This document shows, piece by piece, positions 54,020-63,549 of a DNA stretch of 64,000 nucleotides. The notes under the pieces are model-generated. The model did not search any database and was not told where the DNA came from. It worked only from the letters and a program-made list of their open reading frames with translations. Source of the DNA: Pseudoalteromonas spongiae UST010723-006 (GTDB taxonomy: Bacteria > Pseudomonadota > Gammaproteobacteria > Enterobacterales > Alteromonadaceae). The position numbers were made by a program, and so were the translations under genes. Positions within the stretch are counted from its first letter, which is position 1; every line of letters begins with the position of its first letter. The stretch is from positions 1 to 64,000 of the forward strand of contig NZ_CP011040.1 of the NCBI RefSeq assembly GCF_000238255.3. Reading direction: 5' to 3'.

Positions 54020-55918
54020 TTACACCATATCATCGAAAGGGTTACTTGCAGTTAGTTTTACAGAGTGTGTAAAACCAGGCAAAGAAAGTGTTTCTTGCGT
54101 TAATTCGATATCGTTTTCATCAATTAAGCCATCACCAAAGCGGTAAATTAATTGGTAATCACCTAAATTTGCAGCCGCGCTGTAATCAGCTTGGTTTTGT
54201 CTAGTTTGTGTGAGTTTATCGCGATACGATGCCATTGCACTTTCGCCATGACGTTTAGTGAGCATCTCTAGCGTAATATTTGCTGAGAACATTGGCGCCG
54301 TAGCGTTATTACCGCCAAAGCCTTTTGAGTTAATAAAGGCAATATCTTGTGCTTCACACTCATAGTGTTCAGTACGAATATCAAGGCGCTCGGCGTAAAC
54401 GTCGTCAGCGACTTTATCGATTGTGGTGATACCCGGCATAATGTTATGGCTAAAAATACCAAGTGCCATGGCCATTTGGTCGCCACTTGCTGGGCCAATT
54501 GTATGACCAACAAATGCTTTCGGCGCGGCCAGTTTCCAATTATCAATATTAAATGCTTTTGCAACGCGGTCATAAATGATTGACTCAGTTACACGGTTTT
54601 GTGGTGTACTTGAACCATGGGCAAGAATATAGCTACGTTTTTGTACCGCTTCTTCACCGAGAATGCTTGTTGCAAGTGCTACTGATTTTGCCATAGTAAT
54701 ATAATTACCTGGACCTGGCGCAGTAATTGATTTTTTGATGCCATCAGCGTTTACAAATACATCTGGTACAGAGCCCATAACGTCAGCGCCAAGCTCTAAT
54801 GCTAAGGCGTCATCCATTAATACCGCAAATTGTGCGCCTTCACCTATGGTAAAACCGCAGTTTTCACCAAATGGACGGCTGGTGCGACGTAAATCTGGGG
54901 TATCGCTATTATCAAGCTTTTTCAAGCCTTCAATATTTGCCAGTGCGCTCATATTGCCAAAGCCTTCAACAATTTCAGGCGTAATTGCACAATCAACACT
55001 GCCAACAATAGCAACACGAGTGCGGCCCGCTTTGATATCGTGCACTGCTGCACGTAAGTTGTATAAGAAGGTAGCGCATGCGCCTGATGTAGTGAAGGTT
55101 GTACCCACATTGCCAGTTACATAAGCGTTAATAAAGTCCGTCGACATGGTATTTAAACCAAGTGCTAAGTTTTTGGTGCTAACGCGGTCGCCTTTTAAGC
55201 GGTTTTTCATCATGCCGCCGAATGCTTCATCTTGCATTTGGCCTGCAACAGATGCGGAATAAGTACCGATTTGATCAGGGTCGACAACAGCAAGTACATC
55301 TTGCCACCCTAAACCAGTTGATTTGATTGCATCAGTTGCGGCAAAAATAGTGGCTTGTAAGCCACGAGGCTGATAGCGACTGTTATAAAGTGTGCTTGGA
55401 TCAAAGCCCGTTGGAAATTGGCCAGCTGCTTTAATTGGATTATCGCGGTAGGTATCGTGCTTAAGTGATAATTCACCGTTAATCGTTACTTTAACTTTAC
55501 CGCCTTCCAAGTTTTCTATTTGCCAATCGCGCGGCTGGGGTGACGGTAAGTGACGCGCACTTGTTTCAAATACAATGCTGTCGCCTTCACTTGGCATTAC
55601 CGTCATTTTTTGATGTCCATGAGTGGCATCAACATCAAAATGATTGTTTTCTATCTTACGAATTAAGGTACCAGCAATAATTTGCTCACCAAATTTAGCT
55701 TCGATCTCGCTTGCGCAAATAGCTTGGTTTTCATGGTCAACAAGTTCACCGTTTTCTTGGCGTACTAGATTCATTAACGTTGCAAGGCCAAGAAATGTTT
55801 CTTGTCGCGCTTCTTGCGTTAATTTATCTATTACAATGCGACGAAACCCTTGGTGAGCAGATGTGCGCCCTGCGGCATTAATACCACCCATTCCAACAAC
55901 AATAGGTAATGCAGTCAT
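54020..55918 (-). CDS. fabY: FabY-type beta-ketoacyl-ACP synthase
   Basis: It starts fatty-acid synthesis by condensing acetyl-CoA with malonyl-ACP, the role shown for Pseudomonas aeruginosa FabY (about 634 residues; here 632). The thiolase-fold core follows a long N-terminal region: catalytic Cys281 in TTSGACATFLYN, His in ILAHGSSTPQNRVTES and second His in AFVGHTIGPASGDQ, with SKGFGGNNAT near the end. FabY stands in for FabH in some gammaproteobacteria. A GlxA-like regulator is divergent. The N-terminal MTALPIVVGMGGINAAGR is typical. Confidence 0.92.
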   Translation of the reverse strand: MTALPIVVGMGGINAAGRTSAHQGFRRIVIDKLTQEARQETFLGLATLMNLVRQENGELVDHENQAICASEIEAKFGEQIIAGTLIRKIENNHFDVDATHGHQKMTVMPSEGDSIVFETSARHLPSPQPRDWQIENLEGGKVKVTINGELSLKHDTYRDNPIKAAGQFPTGFDPSTLYNSRYQPRGLQATIFAATDAIKSTGLGWQDVLAVVDPDQIGTYSASVAGQMQDEAFGGMMKNRLKGDRVSTKNLALGLNTMSTDFINAYVTGNVGTTFTTSGACATFLYNLRAAVHDIKAGRTRVAIVGSVDCAITPEIVEGFGNMSALANIEGLKKLDNSDTPDLRRTSRPFGENCGFTIGEGAQFAVLMDDALALELGADVMGSVPDVFVNADGIKKSITAPGPGNYITMAKSVALATSILGEEAVQKRSYILAHGSSTPQNRVTESIIYDRVAKAFNIDNWKLAAPKAFVGHTIGPASGDQMAMALGIFSHNIMPGITTIDKVADDVYAERLDIRTEHYECEAQDIAFINSKGFGGNNATAPMFSANITLEMLTKRHGESAMASYRDKLTQTRQNQADYSAAANLGDYQLIYRFGDGLIDENDIELTQETLSLPGFTHSVKLTASNPFDDMV

Positions 55919-56046
55919 AAAAACCCTAGATATATACAGTTTGCGTTATTTAGGCACAGTTTATTTTGATTTTAAGTTTTAGTTTGTGTTTAATTGGACA
56001 TAGTTTTGGTGTATTTGGCCATTTTGAACTGGTTTGAGCAGTTATT

Positions 56047-57033
56047 ATGACAACAAAAGTACGACTCTTATTGTATCCACAAATATTGGCGACCAGTGTT
56101 ACGCTGCCAGTAGAAATGCTTAAAGCGGGCGAAGCATCATTTCATGACCGCAAAAATCGTAAGCTTGATATTAAGTTTGTAGCCGATAAACAAGAGCTGA
56201 TCCAATGCCGCGCGGGGTGTGCTTTTTTACCCGAATTAACTGTTGGCTGTGATGACAATGCCGATTTTATTATTGTGCCGGGGATCTGGCGAAATCCTCG
56301 CCCTGTTATTAAGCAAAATCAAGCGGCGATTGGCTATTTGAAAGCTCAATGGCAACAAGGTGCAACAATTGTCGGTGTTGGTACCGGTAACTGTTTACTT
56401 GCGGAAGCAGGCTTGCTTGACCATCACGCAGCAACAACGCATTGGCATTACGCTAAACAATTTCGCAAGGACTATCCTAAGGTCGATCTAAAACCGGAAT
56501 TTTTTATTACGCAATCGGAGCGTATTTTTTGTGCGGCTAGTTTAAACTCGCTGGCTGATATTATGGTTTACTTGATTGCGCAATTATTTGGTCGAGATGC
56601 TGCGCAAAATGTGGAACGTAACTTTTCTCATGAAATTAGAAAGCCATATGAAGAGCAGCGCTATTTAGAAGGGGCAGTTGATAGGCATGCCGATGAACTG
56701 ATTGCGCAAATTCAATTTTGGCTCAAAAACAACGCGTCGAGCGAATTATCAATGCAACATGTTGCTGAACAATTTGGTATTAGCCAGCGCACCTTATCAC
56801 GACGTTTTAAAGCGGCAACAGGCACCACAGCCAACCATTATTTGCAAAAAATGCGCCTTGAAATGGCGCAAGAGTTATTGGCATCGACTAACCTAACGGT
56901 GCAAGATGTAGCGGTAGCTGTAGGTTATATTGATCAAGGTTATCTTACCAAAGTATTTAAGCGCGAGTTAAAACAAACACCGTCAGATTATCGTTTACTA
57001 GTGAGGAAAAAATTGTTTAAAACGGATTCGTGA
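56047..57033 (+). CDS. GlxA/FtrA-type AraC family regulator
   Basis: A 328-residue regulator with a DJ-1/PfpI-like N-terminal domain (about 1-190; the VGVGTGNCLLAEAGLL nucleophile-elbow region has Cys in GNC) and a C-terminal AraC DNA-binding domain (about 228-325, with MQHVAEQFGISQRTLSRRFK and VQDVAVAVGYIDQGYLTKVFKRE). It is divergent from fabY with 128 bp between, so control of fabY is the simplest inference. The effector is unknown. Confidence 0.85.
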   Translation: MTTKVRLLLYPQILATSVTLPVEMLKAGEASFHDRKNRKLDIKFVADKQELIQCRAGCAFLPELTVGCDDNADFIIVPGIWRNPRPVIKQNQAAIGYLKAQWQQGATIVGVGTGNCLLAEAGLLDHHAATTHWHYAKQFRKDYPKVDLKPEFFITQSERIFCAASLNSLADIMVYLIAQLFGRDAAQNVERNFSHEIRKPYEEQRYLEGAVDRHADELIAQIQFWLKNNASSELSMQHVAEQFGISQRTLSRRFKAATGTTANHYLQKMRLEMAQELLASTNLTVQDVAVAVGYIDQGYLTKVFKRELKQTPSDYRLLVRKKLFKTDS

Positions 57034-57569
57034 TTTTTAAATTATCTAGATGTTTGGAATAGCAGTTATCTAAAATTCATTTCTGCAATTGGGTTTACAG
57101 TTTCTCGCAACTTACTGCGCGCAAAAACGGCGCAGAAAATTGATCATCTACAAAGGTTATATCGCGAAAGATCAATGTAATAACTGTTATTTTGGTAGTG
57201 ACTGAACACAGATTCAATATGCTTGTTTGTGATGTTTATTGAGAGGTTTTATGTCTGCGCAGGTAACATCGTATTTCACGCCCATCGACAGGTGTTAAGA
57301 GCGCTCTTGTTATAGCTGAATAATCTAACTTATTTTATTTTTGTTAAATTACTGTAAATAAATGTAAACCTTTATTTTTCAATTAGTTAAGGTTAAATTA
57401 ATGAACCAAAAAAGACAGCGCTGTCATTGTTAATTCATTTAAAATCAATGTGTTACCCTTTTGTGTTATGGTTTACTGTAACTGCTATCGGCATACTTTA
57501 TTTTTTATTGTTATCTGTTTTAAATGTTCGTCCCGATTAAAGGGGAAATACTAAATCTCAGGGGACAAA
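57034..57569. promoter_or_regulatory. Long upstream region of secreted protease gene
   Basis: 536 bp without a gene. It contains a perfect 12-bp palindrome GACAGCGCTGTC at about 57412-57423, inside AAAAGACAGCGCTGTCATT, which resembles LacI-family operators, then AT-rich promoter-like sequence and AGGGGAC just before the protease start. A 15-codon ORF at 57251 has a GAGAGG element but no homology I recognise. Confidence 0.45.
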
Positions 57570-59387
57570 ATGAAAATAAAAATAAAACCTTCCTTGTTGG
57601 CTGCAAGTGTAATACTTGCCTGTACGCCAGCAATTGCGAAAATTACTGATTCAACTTTTCCACTACAAAGTGGCGACCCATTAGTTGCTGAGCAGTGGCA
57701 CCTACAAAACATTGGACAAACCGGCTTCTCGCAGTCTGTGGGCACATCTGGCAATGACCTTGATATTGATTTCACGCATTTAATGGGTATTAAAGGTCGT
57801 GGTATTACAGTTTCTGTGATCGATTCAGGTGTAGAGATTGAACACCCAGATTTAAGAGCTAATGTTGTGGCGGGTTCTCTTAATTTAGGTGACGGTTCAG
57901 ATTATCCGCAAGATAATAATGGTCATGGTACATCTGTCGCAGGCTTAATTGCTGCTACCGAGGCAAATGGACTAGGTGGGCGCGGTGTTGCACCTCACGC
58001 TAATATTGTTGGCTTTAACTATTTACCTAATCAAACTGTTGGTAACTGGCTTGTGTCTCACGGTTTGTCAGAAGATTTTCGTCAATTAGACCGTTTTACC
58101 GATCCGAGAGTGTTTAACCAAAGTTATGGCAGCACACCTGCGACACCGGTTGTGCACAATTACGTACTTAACCCGTGGCAAGAGTTGCAAGACGACGTAT
58201 ATCGCTACATTACTGAAGAAAGCCATTGGGGACGTGGTTCTGTTTATGTTAAATCGGCGGGTAATTCGTTCGGAACATATAACGCTTATTACCAAGGTGT
58301 GCCTATTTTAGTGCTGCCTTACGAAAACAATCAGTTCTTTAATAACCAAGGTTTACCTTTCCATAATGCGAATATTGCTCCGGATAACAATAACCATTGG
58401 AACCTAGTCGTGTCAGCGTTAGACGCGCATGGCAAGCTAACGTCTTATTCTTCTGTGGGTTCAAACGTATTTGTTGCAGCGCCGGGCGGTGAATTTGGCG
58501 AAGCTGCACCTGCAATGGTAACAATTGACTTACAAGGGTGTGAAGCTGGTAGTAATGTAGCGGGTGAGCATGGCAATGCATTGCATGGTGGCTCTGAGCT
58601 AGATCCGAACTGTGATTATACAGGCACAATGAACGGCACGTCATCGGCAGCACCTAATACATCTGGTGCAATAGCGAATATTATGTCTGCGAATCATGCA
58701 CTTGACGCTCGTGCGATTCGTCATATTTTAGCGCAAACAGCACGCAAAACAGATGAAAACCACCCAGGTGTTGATTTAACATTTGAAAATGCCGATGGTG
58801 AGCTAGTTACTTATAATGCAATTCCATCTTGGCAACGAAATGCAGCTGGCTATAACTTCCATCAGTTTTACGGTTTTGGTGCGGTTGATGTGGATGATGC
58901 AGTATATAAGGCGTTGTTCACACCGGTAACACCACTGCCTGAGCAAGTGATTACGCCGTGGCAAACGCAAATCGCAGATTCTGAAATTCCTGATGCAAGT
59001 TTGACTGGCGCAACCAGCACATTGGCGTTTGAACAAGATGTGACTGTTGAAGCAGTTCAAGTGAAATTGAATATTGATCATACTCGCTTACGCGACCTTG
59101 CTATCGAATTAATTTCACCTTCCGGTACTCGCTCAGTATTAATGAGTGCACGAACTGGCTGGTTAGGTACTACTGAAGGTGGATATACCGATACACTAAT
59201 GCTGAGCAATCATTTTTATGGTGAATCAGCACAAGGTGAATGGCAGTTAAAAGTAATCGATACAGACAAAGGTAATAGCTTTACTGTTGGTTTCAATGCA
59301 AGCATTGGTTTAGTTGGCTTTAACCGAAATAACAATGCAGAAAACGGCGTGTTGAAAGACTGGTCGCTACGTGTAATTGGTCATTAA
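57570..59387 (+). CDS. Kexin-like secreted subtilisin-family serine protease
   Basis: An exported S8 protease of 605 residues. The signal peptide is about 1-23 (AIA); no N-terminal propeptide is seen, since the catalytic domain begins at about residue 40. The triad is Asp85 (VIDSGVEI), His119 (NNGHGTSVAGL) and Ser358 (MNGTSSAAP), with the oxyanion Asn232. The C-terminal 140 residues form a P/proprotein-convertase domain (VEAVQVKLNIDHTRLRDLAI, ISPSGTRSVLMS). Layout and length match Aeromonas sobria serine protease (ASP), which lacks a propeptide and needs a separate chaperone, ORF2; a small exported protein is encoded 10 bp downstream. Confidence 0.9.
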   Translation: MKIKIKPSLLAASVILACTPAIAKITDSTFPLQSGDPLVAEQWHLQNIGQTGFSQSVGTSGNDLDIDFTHLMGIKGRGITVSVIDSGVEIEHPDLRANVVAGSLNLGDGSDYPQDNNGHGTSVAGLIAATEANGLGGRGVAPHANIVGFNYLPNQTVGNWLVSHGLSEDFRQLDRFTDPRVFNQSYGSTPATPVVHNYVLNPWQELQDDVYRYITEESHWGRGSVYVKSAGNSFGTYNAYYQGVPILVLPYENNQFFNNQGLPFHNANIAPDNNNHWNLVVSALDAHGKLTSYSSVGSNVFVAAPGGEFGEAAPAMVTIDLQGCEAGSNVAGEHGNALHGGSELDPNCDYTGTMNGTSSAAPNTSGAIANIMSANHALDARAIRHILAQTARKTDENHPGVDLTFENADGELVTYNAIPSWQRNAAGYNFHQFYGFGAVDVDDAVYKALFTPVTPLPEQVITPWQTQIADSEIPDASLTGATSTLAFEQDVTVEAVQVKLNIDHTRLRDLAIELISPSGTRSVLMSARTGWLGTTEGGYTDTLMLSNHFYGESAQGEWQLKVIDTDKGNSFTVGFNASIGLVGFNRNNNAENGVLKDWSLRVIGH

Positions 59388-59397
59388 GGAGTAAAAT

Positions 59398-59838
59398 ATG
59401 AAGAAATTATTTATCATTGCGGCGTTAACTCTAAGCACGCAAGCTGCAATCGCAAATAGCGCCGAGCAATTTAAAGGCTTAACAATTACTCCGGTAGAAC
59501 AACTCACCTTGGCGCAATCTGAAGTGGTTGTGAACGATAAAACGTTTAAAACTAATGGTACGAAAACGGTTGTGCCTGGCTTGGATGTATTTGATGTTAG
59601 CGGGCTAAATGCCTACACCGTTACGGGCGAAATTATCGTAAAACTTTCAGGTGATGTAGATTTTGAGCAATTTAATAAAGACAATGACCTGATTATTAAA
59701 CAGGCATTTAAATCTTATTACATTCTTAAATCGCAAAGTCAGCGTGACTTGTTGCCATTAGTTGATGCACTGAAAAAGTTAGAAGGTGTAAGCTCGGTAA
59801 CATTAGAGCTAGTTGATAAGGGCGTTATTGAAAAATAG
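59398..59838 (+). CDS. Probable dedicated chaperone of the kexin-like protease (ORF2-like)
   Basis: A 146-residue exported protein (signal about 1-19, AIA). The C-terminal part, GEIIVKLSGDVDFEQFN through LEGVSSVTLELVDKGVIEK, has the shape of a subtilisin propeptide (I9-like) encoded as a separate protein. In Aeromonas sobria the small ORF2 downstream of the ASP protease is needed for its folding and later released. AAGGAG stands before the ATG, and a perfect terminator follows. The role is by position and shape. Confidence 0.75.
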   Translation: MKKLFIIAALTLSTQAAIANSAEQFKGLTITPVEQLTLAQSEVVVNDKTFKTNGTKTVVPGLDVFDVSGLNAYTVTGEIIVKLSGDVDFEQFNKDNDLIIKQAFKSYYILKSQSQRDLLPLVDALKKLEGVSSVTLELVDKGVIEK

Positions 59839-59866
59839 CGTTATTAAATCACGCATTAGTATAGTT

Positions 59867-59904
59867 AACGTCTGCTATTTGGGCTAAATAGCAGACGTTT
59901 TTTT
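59867..59904 (+). terminator. Perfect 14-bp terminator of protease-chaperone operon
   Basis: AACGTCTGCTATTT/AAATAGCAGACGTT with a 5-nt loop continues into a T run. It overlaps the stop codon of the reverse-strand GGDEF-EAL gene. Confidence 0.9.
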
Positions 59905-62013
59905 AAATGAATTTTGCTTTAACTTTTGCTGCATCGCAAAGGGATCTTGGCTGGCAAGTTCACGCTCAAACAATAGATGGCTAATTGGCTTAGAGACAAA
60001 GTAGCCTTGAGCATAGTCGCATCCAGCTGCCTCTAATATGAATAACTGTTCTTGTGTTTCAACACCTTCCGCGATTACTTTTAAACCCAATTTATGCGCC
60101 ATTACGATAATTGCTTCACACAGCGCTTGGTTTTGTGCCGAACTTTCAAGATTCATGACAAAGGCGCGATCGATTTTTAAAAAGTCGAGTTCAAACTTGG
60201 TAAGGTAAGATAGCGCGGCGTACCCAGTACCAAAGTCATCAAGAGATATTGCGACGCCTGCTGAGCGAAACTTCTTAAGTGTTTCTTTTATTTCTTCATT
60301 GTCATCAAGTAATAAACCTTCGGTAATCTCGATACAAATACCGTGCTTAAGACTCAGTTGTAGTAAGGTATTAAGCCAAATAACATCGTGCTTACTCAAG
60401 CTTGATTGAAATTGCGCAGGGGAGCGGTTAACACTAATTTGGAAGTGTTGATCATAGTTTGATTGCCATTTTTTTACTTGCTCTGCGGCCTGTTGAAACA
60501 CCCAGTTACCAATATCAATAATCATTCCTGATGTTTCAGCGAGAGGAATAAAGTCAGCAGGGCTCACCATGCCAAGTTCTGGATGATGCCAGCGCAGTAG
60601 CGCTTCTGCTTTATGAATTTTTAAATCAGAGATTGATAAAATGGGTTGATAGAGCACTTCGAGCTGTTGATTAATGACAGCCAGACGCAGTTCTTGCGTG
60701 AGTAAATGGGCTTTTTCGGATTTTTCTTGCAAGGTTTTGTTGAAATGACGGTATTGTTTGCGCCCTTCTTCTTTCGATAAATACATTGCTTGATCGGCAA
60801 AACGCAGTAACTCTTCCATTTTTTCACTGTGATCAGGAAACAAAGTAATACCAATACTGGCCGAAATAAATATTGATTCATTATTAATATAGAACGGCAT
60901 CTCAATCGCTTGAATCAACTTTGAAGCAATGTTTTCAACATCAGCTAGGTTGTGAATATTGCACAGCAGCGCAGTAAACTCATCGCCACCAATGCGCGCT
61001 ACCGTATCGGTTTCGCGTAAAATTATTTTTAGGCGCTCAGATACCTCAACTAACAATAGGTCGCCCGCATTGTGACCCATGGTATCGTTAACTTCTTTAA
61101 AATGGTCTAAATCAATAAATAACAGTGCAAATTTATCGCCTGAGCGCTTACTTTTGGCGATTTCTTGGTTAAGCCTGTCGGTAAACATATTACGGTTAGG
61201 TAACTGGGTGAGTGCATCAAAGTTAGCTTGGTGCCAAATAACTTGCTGAGATTGCTTTTTCTCAGTGATATCAGACATTGAACCAACCATGCGATACGGA
61301 TTGCCTTTTTCATCGCGCATGGCTTCACCAACAATATGGAACCATAACTCTTGTTGTTTGGCGCTGTACATACGCACTTCAATATCAAATGCTTCAAATG
61401 GGTCGGCTAGGTGCACCTCAAGGCTTGCTTTAAACTGTTTAATATCATCAGGGTGGATTTGTTTAGTAAAGGAAGCAAAATCACAACCAAACGCTAGATT
61501 GTCAAAGCCAAGTAGCTCGGTAAATTTAGTAGAGTAAAATACTTCGTTATTTGAAATATCCCAGTCCCACACCCCAGCGCTGGCACCTTTTGCAGCTAAT
61601 TCGTAACGTTGTTGGCTTAAATAAAGCTTACGCTCTGTTTCATTGATGGTTGTTACGTCTTCAACAATGCCGATATAGGCGGTGATTACTTTGTTTTCAA
61701 TGAGCGGTTCAGCGTGAATCGATAACAGCTTATTTTTTGTTTTTGCAGCAGATCGGAATGTAAATTGAAAATTAGCACCTTTGGCAGTACAGGCATACCA
61801 GTGTTTAATGGCTTTTTGCCGATCATCTGGGTGCATTGCGTTAATGTAGCTGCTGCCGACGATATCAGTATTGGTTAAGCTTAACACTCGATACAGCGCA
61901 TTATTTGCAAACATGCATTCGCCAGTTGGCTTGGCGACAAACAAACCAATCGGGACGTGCTGCAGCACCGCTTGTGTGTTAAATGCAAAACCTTTGCTTA
62001 ACTTCCTGACCAA
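59884..62013 (-). CDS. PAS-PAS-GGDEF-EAL cyclic di-GMP protein
   Basis: A 709-residue protein with two PAS domains (about 8-130 and 132-255, the second ending MVGSMSDITEKKQ), a GGDEF domain (about 262-425, with RIGGDEFTALL and the RETD inhibitory site upstream) and an EAL domain (about 445-690, with EALLRWHHPE, then LDDFGTGYAALSYL and IAEGVETQEQ). Both cyclase and phosphodiesterase motifs are intact. There is no membrane segment. It should set cyclic di-GMP levels in response to a small-molecule or redox cue read by the PAS domains. Confidence 0.93.
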   Translation of the reverse strand: MVRKLSKGFAFNTQAVLQHVPIGLFVAKPTGECMFANNALYRVLSLTNTDIVGSSYINAMHPDDRQKAIKHWYACTAKGANFQFTFRSAAKTKNKLLSIHAEPLIENKVITAYIGIVEDVTTINETERKLYLSQQRYELAAKGASAGVWDWDISNNEVFYSTKFTELLGFDNLAFGCDFASFTKQIHPDDIKQFKASLEVHLADPFEAFDIEVRMYSAKQQELWFHIVGEAMRDEKGNPYRMVGSMSDITEKKQSQQVIWHQANFDALTQLPNRNMFTDRLNQEIAKSKRSGDKFALLFIDLDHFKEVNDTMGHNAGDLLLVEVSERLKIILRETDTVARIGGDEFTALLCNIHNLADVENIASKLIQAIEMPFYINNESIFISASIGITLFPDHSEKMEELLRFADQAMYLSKEEGRKQYRHFNKTLQEKSEKAHLLTQELRLAVINQQLEVLYQPILSISDLKIHKAEALLRWHHPELGMVSPADFIPLAETSGMIIDIGNWVFQQAAEQVKKWQSNYDQHFQISVNRSPAQFQSSLSKHDVIWLNTLLQLSLKHGICIEITEGLLLDDNEEIKETLKKFRSAGVAISLDDFGTGYAALSYLTKFELDFLKIDRAFVMNLESSAQNQALCEAIIVMAHKLGLKVIAEGVETQEQLFILEAAGCDYAQGYFVSKPISHLLFERELASQDPFAMQQKLKQNSFKKTSAI

Positions 62014-62164
62014 AATAGCTATTCCATTATCTAAATATGCTTAGCTTATAGTAAGTGTAGTCAAAAAACGTGCGTATGTTTGAAATCCTTGTCTTTTTCT
62101 AACAATAAATTGATGAATTTTTGGTGTAGAGAAAAAGTGCGTTGAGTGGGAAGTTTTTTCCGAA

Positions 62165-62192
62165 CTATTAGCTTAGTCTTTTAAGCTAATAG
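62165..62192. repeat. Perfect 11-bp inverted repeat upstream of GGDEF-EAL gene
   Basis: CTATTAGCTTA pairs with TAAGCTAATAG around GTCTTT, in the 274-bp gap between the GGDEF-EAL gene and the next reverse-strand gene. There is no T run; it is either an operator or the end of the neighbouring transcript. Confidence 0.5.
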
Positions 62193-62287
62193 CTCGCGTT
62201 AAAAGCTGCTTTTTGCATGCAAAACTAATCTTAGCATCTGTATCAACGACGACTCGCAGTACAAACGTTGCTTTTAAATGCTATTCG

Positions 62288-62855
62288 CTACAATTGCGGT
62301 AGTTGAAATCGTTCTAACTGAATACTGTTATGTTGAATTAGTTGTTCACACATTTGTGCTAAAAAATCGACTTTACGATTAGAAAGTTGGCGATAGTCTA
62401 AAAATGGTGACACCAGTAATTTGTTTTCGATATTGTACGCAAATTCGTCGTTAAGCCAGGTTAAATTGCCACCAAGTAAGTCTTGTGAAGCAAGCTTTTT
62501 TGCGTAACCGCGTCCAGCAATAATATTTAGCGTATTTGCGCGTGTGTAGTTTGGCGGGCTGAATAACAATGCGGTAGCAGAGCCTTGCTGCAGTAACTGG
62601 CTATCTCGATATTGCTGCCAGGTTGGCGCTGCGGTTTTACCCGAAAAAACACTGGGGCTTAGGTTGTAAATGAATTTAGCGTAAACATTAAACTGTTTTC
62701 GCCAGCCATTTCCGCATGCCATGGAAATTTCATTAATCGCACCCGTGGGTAACTCAATTAATGAGTTTGGGGTCGCGTATGAGGAGAATTGGGGCGCGTT
62801 TTCAACATAGAAAGCAAGCTGATATTGATTGCAGCCAAAACCGATTTCTGACATG
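62288..62855 (-). CDS. Hypothetical soluble protein
   Basis: 189 residues from the ATG on 62855 (a TTG start further up would give 210). I do not recognise a family. It has no signal or membrane segment, is rich in Asn, Gln and Phe, and has conserved-looking segments LPTGAINEISMACGNGWRKQFNVYAKFIY and TLNIIAGRGYAKKL. It is divergent from the gamma-glutamylcyclotransferase-like gene, with about 80 bp between. Confidence 0.6.
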
Positions 62856-62936
62856 TTTAGTACTGTGTTTTTAAATGAATTTATACCACAAAGCGGATAA
62901 GGCTTAAATGGTTGAATCAAACTAAAAGGATCTAAA

Positions 62937-63275
62937 ATGGAGCGTTTGTTTAGCTATGGCACTTTACAACAAGAAAACGTGCAGCGGGCTAATTTTGGAC
63001 GGGTATTAGAAGGCGAGCGTGCTGTACTTCAAGGATATGTTTTATCGGAAGTAAAGATTGAGGATAAGGGTGTTATCGCCAAAAGTGGTAAGCAGTACCA
63101 TCCAATTTTAGTACGCACAGGCAACCAAACTGATGAAGTTACAGGCCATTGTTATTGGCTTTCAACTGAAGAGTTAAAGCAAGCGGATAGTTACGAAGTA
63201 GCGGAATACACGCGCATAAAAGCGGACACAAAGGATGGTCAAGAATGTTGGATATACGCTGCTAGTAAAGAGTAA
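62937..63275 (+). CDS. Gamma-glutamylcyclotransferase-like (AIG2/YtfP) protein
   Basis: A small protein of 112 residues with the AIG2/GGCT fold. The N-terminal LFSYGTLQQENVQ is the family's substrate-binding YGTL loop, and GHCYWLSTEELKQADSYE carries the conserved acidic residues. Bacterial members may cleave gamma-glutamyl amines; the substrate is unknown. An AAAAGG element precedes the ATG. Confidence 0.85.
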   Translation: MERLFSYGTLQQENVQRANFGRVLEGERAVLQGYVLSEVKIEDKGVIAKSGKQYHPILVRTGNQTDEVTGHCYWLSTEELKQADSYEVAEYTRIKADTKDGQECWIYAASKE

Positions 63276-63306
63276 AAAAATGCAGAGTAACTAGCAGCGT
63301 TAAAGC

Positions 63307-63414
63307 CTAGTATTTTGCATCATTTGCGCCGTGTGGCTGCTCAACGCTCCATTGACCAAGGTTTAAATGGGTAATTTGATATAAAAACAAATAAGTATCT
63401 TTAATTGACTTCAT
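63307..63414 (-). CDS. 35-aa small ORF with strong ribosome binding site
   Basis: A 35-residue frame starting with ATG at 63414, eight bases after AAAGGAG, and ending with TAG at 63307. The peptide begins MKSIKDTYLFLYQITHLNL and continues with QWSVEQPHG; it has no signal or membrane character. The strong Shine-Dalgarno sequence supports translation, but I know no homologue. Confidence 0.5.
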   Translation of the reverse strand: MKSIKDTYLFLYQITHLNLGQWSVEQPHGANDAKY

Positions 63415-63549
63415 AGTGGCTTCTCCTTTACATGTTTCTTTAGTAATGGAAAATCCGTGCCAGCATCAGTTTGTTATTTAAATCAAATGATTAGCAATAT
63501 AGATATATCTATTCGAGTTATAATGGTGCAAATCTGCACCATTATAAAA

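Noticed and set aside
57251..57298. 15-codon ORF with a GAGAGG element upstream of the protease
   Set aside because: Too short to support, ends at once, and shows no leader-peptide features such as repeated codons with a terminator.
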